Of a stretch of DNA of 41,549 nucleotides, positions 37,420 through 41,549 are shown piece by piece. This stretch comes from Streptococcus oralis (lineage in GTDB: Bacteria; Bacillota; Bacilli; Lactobacillales; Streptococcaceae). The stretch lies in NCBI RefSeq assembly GCF_001578705.1, contig NZ_KQ969037.1, positions 551,821 to 593,369 of the forward strand, in the 5' to 3' direction. A program made the position numbers and the translations under genes. The notes beneath the pieces are model-generated. The model did not search any database. It worked only from the letters and a program-made list of their open reading frames with translations, and was not told the DNA's origin. Each line of letters starts with the position of its first letter. The stretch's first letter is position 1.

Positions 37420-38478
37420 TTACTTACCTCCTTTAACTTGTTTTTTAGGTTTGACAAAGCGTTCGATAATATAGTGAACACTGACAAAGAAGATAATAGA
37501 CGCTGTTACAATGCTGACAAGCTCAGACGGAACTTGTGCTGCGTTCATACCCGGCGCACCAACTTGCAGAACACCAAATAAGAAGGCAGCAAAGAGGATT
37601 CCAATTGGTGAATTCCCAGCAAGCAAACTAACCGCCATCCCGTTAAATCCGATAGCTAATGATGACCCCTGAACGTAAACGTTTTGGAAGGTTCCTAGAC
37701 CTTCGACAGCTCCACCAAGACCAGCCAAGGCACCAGAAATAATCATTGATAGGATGATTGTACGTTTTGCTGAAATACCAGCGTACTCTGAGGCATGGGG
37801 ATTGAGACCAACTGCACGAATTTCAAAACCGAGAGTCGTTTTCTTGAGCAAGAACCAAATCACACCAACAGCAATGATAGCAAAGAAGATACCGATATTC
37901 ATCCGAGAATTGCCAGTCAACTCAGATAACCATGGTGTCTGGTAACTAGCATTGGCACTCACACGAATCGTTGAGTCTGTACTTTGCATAAAGTCTTTCG
38001 GGAAAGAATGAATAAAGGCGTTCCCTACATACAATACAATGTAGTTCATCATAATAGTTACGATAACCTCTGACGTACCGAGATAAGCTCTGAGAATACC
38101 TGGAATCGCACCAACAATTCCACCTGCGATCAGAGCAATCATCACAGTCGCTAAAATCAACATTGGACGTGGCATATCTGGATGCGACAAGGCAAACCAA
38201 CCGCTGAGAATCCATCCGGCAAGCGCTTGACCAGGAAGTCCAACGTTGAAGAAACCTGCCCGACTAGCAACAGCAAAACCAAGACCAATCAAGACTAGAG
38301 GTCCCATGGCACGGAAAATTTCCCCAATCCCACGAAGGCTACCAAAAGCTGTATAAAACAGCTCCTCATACCCCCAGATAGCATCGTAGCCGAAGATCCA
38401 CATGACAATGGCCCCGAGCAAGATTCCTAAGAATACGGAAATCAAGGGAACCGAAATTTGTTGTAATTTTTTAGACAT
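37420..38478 (-). CDS. Nucleoside ABC importer permease 1
   Basis: A 352-residue permease, paired with permease 2, with about ten hydrophobic segments; RAVGLNPHASEYAGIS is the counterpart of the RSVGEHPQ motif in its partner. I start at MSKKLQQ, nine codons inside the longest frame, since this ATG has GGAGAAG and overlaps the ATPase stop by eight bases, a usual coupling arrangement. Confidence 0.9.
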   Translation of the reverse strand: MSKKLQQISVPLISVFLGILLGAIVMWIFGYDAIWGYEELFYTAFGSLRGIGEIFRAMGPLVLIGLGFAVASRAGFFNVGLPGQALAGWILSGWFALSHPDMPRPMLILATVMIALIAGGIVGAIPGILRAYLGTSEVIVTIMMNYIVLYVGNAFIHSFPKDFMQSTDSTIRVSANASYQTPWLSELTGNSRMNIGIFFAIIAVGVIWFLLKKTTLGFEIRAVGLNPHASEYAGISAKRTIILSMIISGALAGLGGAVEGLGTFQNVYVQGSSLAIGFNGMAVSLLAGNSPIGILFAAFLFGVLQVGAPGMNAAQVPSELVSIVTASIIFFVSVHYIIERFVKPKKQVKGGK

Positions 38479-40006
38479 CACTCTTCTCCTTTCCCAAGTT
38501 TCCACCTGCCATCAAGACACCAAGTTCTTGTTTGTTAGTCGTTTCTGGCGATACAATACCTTGAATCTTACCATCGTGAATAACAGCAATTCGGTCTGAG
38601 ACATTTAAAATCTCATCCAATTCAAAGCTGACAACAAGGACAGCCTTCCCGTTATCACGTTCTTCAATCAAACGTTTGTGGATATATTCAATGGCACCGA
38701 CATCCAAACCACGAGTTGGTTGGCTGACTATAAGGAGATCAGGATCACGATCAATTTCACGAGCGATAATCGCTTTTTGTTGATTTCCTCCTGAAAGAGC
38801 TGCTGCTGGAACAAATTCGCTTGCCGCACGGACGTCAAATTCTTCCATTAATTTCTTTGCATGTGAAGTGATATTGGCATAGTTCAAAATACCATTCTTA
38901 CTGAGTGGTTCTTTGTAGTAGGTTTGAAGAGCGATATTTTCTGAAATCATCATCTCCAAAATCAAACCATCACGGTGACGGTCTTCAGGAACATGCCCTA
39001 CACTGAGTTCCGTAATTTGTCGTGGGTGCATCCCCACGATTGATTTGCCTTTTAATTCAATACTACCAGACTCAACCTTACGAAGACCTGTAATGGCTTG
39101 AATGAGTTCAGATTGACCATTGCCATCAATACCTGCAATACCAACAATCTCACCAGCACGAACATCCAAAGAAAGATTCTTCACAGCTGGAACACCACGG
39201 TTTTCATTAACAACCAAGTCCTTGATAGACAAAACTACTTCTTTTGGTTGAGGTGCCTGTTTCTCCGTTTTAAAGGAGACAGAGCGCCCTACCATCATTT
39301 CTGCCAAATCAGCATTGGTAGCTCCAGCAATCTCAACCGTCTGGATTGATTTCCCACGACGGATAACCGTCACACGATTGGATACCGCACGAATTTCATC
39401 CAGTTTATGGGTAATCAAAATAATGGATTTTCCTTCTTTGACAAGGTTTTTCATGATAGCCATCAACTCGTCAATCTCTGAAGGAGTCAATACTGCCGTA
39501 GGTTCGTCAAAGATGAGGATATCAGCACCACGATAAAGTGTTTTCAAGATTTCTACACGTTGTTGGGCACCAACGGAAATATCCGCCACCTTAGCAGCAG
39601 GATCCACTGCCAAACCATAACGTTCAGAAAGAGCCTTGATTTCTCTAGTAGCTTCGGCTATATCTAGCATACCATTTTTAGTGATTTCACTCCCCAAAAT
39701 GATATTCTCAGCTACTGTAAAAGCTTCGACCAACATAAAATGTTGGTGAACCATCCCAATTCCAAGACTAGCGGCTTTAGAAGGGGAGTCTAGTTTTACA
39801 AACTGACCATTCACTGCAATTTCACCACTAGTTGGCTCAAGAAGTCCTGCCAGCATATTCATCAGAGTGGATTTACCCGCTCCATTTTCTCCTAAAAGTG
39901 CATGGATTTCACCTTTTCGCAGTTGCAAATTGATCTTGTCGTTTGCTACAAATTCACCAAACACCTTGGTAATATCCCGCATCTCAATGACATTTTCGTG
40001 TGCCAT
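38471..40006 (-). CDS. Nucleoside ABC importer ATPase (two nucleotide-binding domains)
   Basis: A 511-residue protein with tandem ATPase domains, as in sugar and nucleoside importers. The first has Walker A GENGAGKST (near 38-46) and signature ISVGAQQR. The second has a degenerate Walker A (GIDGNGQSE) and signature LSGGNQQKAIIARE. One site is probably catalytically weak, as is typical. Ribosome site AGGAAG. Overlaps permease 1 by eight bases. Confidence 0.93.
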   Translation of the reverse strand: MAHENVIEMRDITKVFGEFVANDKINLQLRKGEIHALLGENGAGKSTLMNMLAGLLEPTSGEIAVNGQFVKLDSPSKAASLGIGMVHQHFMLVEAFTVAENIILGSEITKNGMLDIAEATREIKALSERYGLAVDPAAKVADISVGAQQRVEILKTLYRGADILIFDEPTAVLTPSEIDELMAIMKNLVKEGKSIILITHKLDEIRAVSNRVTVIRRGKSIQTVEIAGATNADLAEMMVGRSVSFKTEKQAPQPKEVVLSIKDLVVNENRGVPAVKNLSLDVRAGEIVGIAGIDGNGQSELIQAITGLRKVESGSIELKGKSIVGMHPRQITELSVGHVPEDRHRDGLILEMMISENIALQTYYKEPLSKNGILNYANITSHAKKLMEEFDVRAASEFVPAAALSGGNQQKAIIAREIDRDPDLLIVSQPTRGLDVGAIEYIHKRLIEERDNGKAVLVVSFELDEILNVSDRIAVIHDGKIQGIVSPETTNKQELGVLMAGGNLGKEKSDV

Positions 40007-40071
40007 ATGCTCTTCCTTTCAGAGGTTTATTTTATTTCAATAAAACCTGCTAATCACATTAACAAGCTCTA

Positions 40072-40121
40072 TTGAGACAAAAATTGCCTCAATTCTTAAA
40101 GAAGCGACCGATGGCCGCTTC
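40072..40121 (-). promoter_or_regulatory. Two hairpins between lipoprotein and ATPase genes
   Basis: Minus strand: GAAGCGGCC/GGTCGCTTC (40101-40121), then TTGAGGCAA/TTGTCTCAA (40072-40092), each nine pairs with one G-T. The first lacks a long T-run; the second contains TTTTT in its loop. They may lower ATPase/permease expression relative to the lipoprotein. Confidence 0.5.
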
Positions 40122-40142
40122 CTAAGAAATGACTTTTATCCA

Positions 40143-41198
40143 TTATTTTTCAGGAACTTTTACGCTTCCATCAAGGATTTTAGCTTTTGCTTCTTCGACA
40201 GCTTTTTTACCTTCTTCTGAAAGGTTTGTTACTGCCAAGTCAACCCCTTTATCTTTCAATGAGAAGACAATAACTTGTCCACCAGGGAATTCACCTTTTT
40301 CCGCTTTATTAGCAAGGTCTTTTACAGCTGTACCAACTTGTTTCAAAGTTGAAGCAAGAACAAAGTTTGATTCTTTACCATCTTTAGAAGTGTATTTACC
40401 TTCTTCTGCTTGGTCACGGTCTACACCGATAACCCAAACTTTTTCATTTTCAGGACGGCTTTCGTTCAATGATTTTGCTTCTGCAAAGACACCTGCACCT
40501 GTACCACCAGCTACTTGGTAAACAATATCTGCACCAGCGGCATATTGAGCAGCAGCGATTGTTTTACCTTTAGCTGCGTCACCAAACGAACCAGCGTAGT
40601 CTACTTGAACCTTGATAGATGAGTCTACTGAAGCAACACCTGCTTTGAAACCAGCTTCAAAACGTGAGATAACTTCAGATTCCATACCACCTACAAAACC
40701 GATTTGTTTTGTCTTAGTTGTTTTAGCCGCAGCAACACCTGCAAGATAACCCGCTTCGTTATCTGCAAAAGTAGCACTTGCAACGTTCTTTTGATCTTTG
40801 ATAACGTCATCAATCAAGACATAGTTCAAGTCAGTGTGTTCTTTTGCTGCCTCTTCAACTGCATTTTTAAGGGCAAAACCAACACCGAAGATCAAGTTAT
40901 AGTTTCCTGCTGCTTGGTTCAAGTGGTTAGCATAGTCTGCTTCACTTGTTGATTGGAAGTAAGTGTAACCTTTATCTTTAGAAAGGTTGTGTTCTTTCCC
41001 CCAAGCTTGCAAACCTTCCCAAGCTGATTGGTTGAATGATTTATCATCAACACCACCAGTATCAGTGACGATTGCTGCTTTTGTCTTCACATCTGATGAA
41101 GATGAAGCTGCGTTACGAGAAGAGCGGTTACCACATGCAGCAAGGCCAATTGCTGCTACTGCAACTAGACCAAGGCCTAGCCATTGTTTCTTGTTCAT
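40143..41198 (-). CDS. Nucleoside-binding lipoprotein of the BMP (PnrA) family
   Basis: A 351-residue substrate-binding lipoprotein of the BMP family, anchored by a lipobox (LAAC, C22) after a signal peptide starting MNKKQWLG. Family landmarks are AAIVTDTGGVDDKSFNQSAWEG and AGYLAGVAAAKTTKTKQIG. Homologues in pneumococcus (PnrA) and Borrelia/Treponema bind purine and pyrimidine nucleosides. The ribosome site is AGGAGG, 13 codons inside the longest frame. It precedes the ATPase and two permeases, and follows cdd, so uptake and deamination of cytidine are encoded together. Confidence 0.95.
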   Translation of the reverse strand: MNKKQWLGLGLVAVAAIGLAACGNRSSRNAASSSSDVKTKAAIVTDTGGVDDKSFNQSAWEGLQAWGKEHNLSKDKGYTYFQSTSEADYANHLNQAAGNYNLIFGVGFALKNAVEEAAKEHTDLNYVLIDDVIKDQKNVASATFADNEAGYLAGVAAAKTTKTKQIGFVGGMESEVISRFEAGFKAGVASVDSSIKVQVDYAGSFGDAAKGKTIAAAQYAAGADIVYQVAGGTGAGVFAEAKSLNESRPENEKVWVIGVDRDQAEEGKYTSKDGKESNFVLASTLKQVGTAVKDLANKAEKGEFPGGQVIVFSLKDKGVDLAVTNLSEEGKKAVEEAKAKILDGSVKVPEK

Positions 41199-41250
41199 TA
41201 CTGAACCTCCTAAATAAGATGCGCAACGATGTTGCAAGTATAGATCGTTT

Positions 41251-41302
41251 GGTCACGTAGACCACAGCCACTCGAAGAGTAGCTCAGACTAATTTAAGTC
41301 TG
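41251..41302 (-). promoter_or_regulatory. Row of three hairpins between cdd and the lipoprotein gene
   Basis: Minus strand: CAGACT-taaatt-AGTCTG overlaps the end of cdd, immediately followed by AGCTACTC-ttc-GAGTGGCT, then GGTC-tacgt-GACC. No T-run follows any of them. They could be an RNA-stability or regulatory leader for the lipoprotein gene. Confidence 0.4.
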
Positions 41303-41549
41303 TAAATGAGTATGGAAGTAACTCCCCGACCGTCATCTCGACCGTCGATTTATCTTTAGCGACTAAGGTCACTTTTAGATCTTGTTCAAAAAACTCAACC
41401 ATGACCTGACGACAAGCACCACATGGTGAGATGGGGTTTTCAGTTTGTCCGTAGACAATCAACTCTGAAAACTCCCGTTGTCCCTCCGAAACTGCTTTGA
41501 AAATAGCGGTACGCTCTCCACAATTAGTCAAGGGATAACTAGCATTCTC
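41289..41549 (-). CDS. cdd: Cytidine deaminase, 5' end beyond the window
   Basis: The frame is open to the right edge (87 codons incl. stop), so about 40 N-terminal residues are missing. It begins ENASYPLTNCGERTAIFKA, whose first glutamate is the catalytic one of the CNxEN motif, and has the zinc cysteines in PCGACRQVM. It converts cytidine and deoxycytidine to uridine forms for salvage. A false internal start (TTG) lies six codons in. Followed directly by the nucleoside importer genes, as in pneumococcus. Confidence 0.93.
   Translation of the reverse strand, partial: ENASYPLTNCGERTAIFKAVSEGQREFSELIVYGQTENPISPCGACRQVMVEFFEQDLKVTLVAKDKSTVEMTVGELLPYSFTDLN

Noticed and set aside
41199-41288. 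Purine riboswitch upstream of the nucleoside lipoprotein
   Set aside because: The conserved core of the purine aptamer is not present; the hairpins have a different arrangement.

Overview
The window looks like chromosome from a Streptococcus of the mitis group (mitis/oralis/pneumoniae relatives). This is inferred from low GC, gene content and very pneumococcus-like protein sequences (gyrA followed by srtA, ldh, hup, sufCDSUB, dnaX, rpsA, ilvE, parC, parE, plsY, a BmpA-type nucleoside ABC importer, cdd). I did not identify the species. Nearly all genes are on the minus strand; the exceptions are ldh, the YitT gene and plsY.

Layout. 1-1005: a membrane-protein gene cut by the left edge, translationally coupled to a start-less, glycine-zipper-like remnant. 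1106-4702: a DUF2130 zinc-ribbon/coiled-coil protein, O-acetylhomoserine sulfhydrylase (metY) and a formate/nitrite-type channel. 4828-7084: five small genes that look like an orphan immunity array (one SMI1/KNR4-like); two are broken by in-frame stops. 7158-10366: gyrA-srtA operon. 10560-15307: ldh, HU, a DegV fatty-acid-binding protein, a YitT membrane protein and an APC amino-acid permease, several with clear promoters and terminators. 15434-20606: the SUF iron-sulfur assembly operon in the Firmicute order C-D-S-U-B. 20757-24419: a small membrane protein, dnaX, a free methionine-R-sulfoxide reductase and rpsA. 24583-24744: tRNA-Gln and tRNA-Tyr. 24794-28770: a DUF2969-like small protein, ilvE and parC. 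28823-33676: an accessory segment between parC and parE. 33689-36414: parE and divergent plsY. 36461-41549: nucleoside ABC importer (two permeases, double ATPase, lipoprotein) with cytidine deaminase running off the right edge.

The core genes serve topology control (gyrA, parC, parE), replication (dnaX), translation (rpsA, tRNAs), Fe-S assembly, fermentation (ldh), phospholipid synthesis (plsY, and the DegV protein as a likely fatty-acid carrier) and nucleoside salvage (importer plus cdd).

The variable regions are the most informative. Between parE and parC an unrecognised gene is initiated from a ribosome binding site abutting the parE stop codon. It is split by a single-base loss in a poly-A run, and restoring one A gives one protein of about 434 aa. 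The same segment holds a nearly perfect 36-nt inverted repeat, two linked membrane-protein genes, a 40-residue GNAT acetyltransferase C-terminus that marks an insertion junction, an ANT(6)-like adenylyltransferase and a CPBP protease. A second pattern is recurrent: three genes (the methionine sulfoxide reductase, the small membrane protein after dnaX, and plsY) have an extended -10 box exactly six bases before ATG and no Shine-Dalgarno sequence, which predicts leaderless mRNAs.
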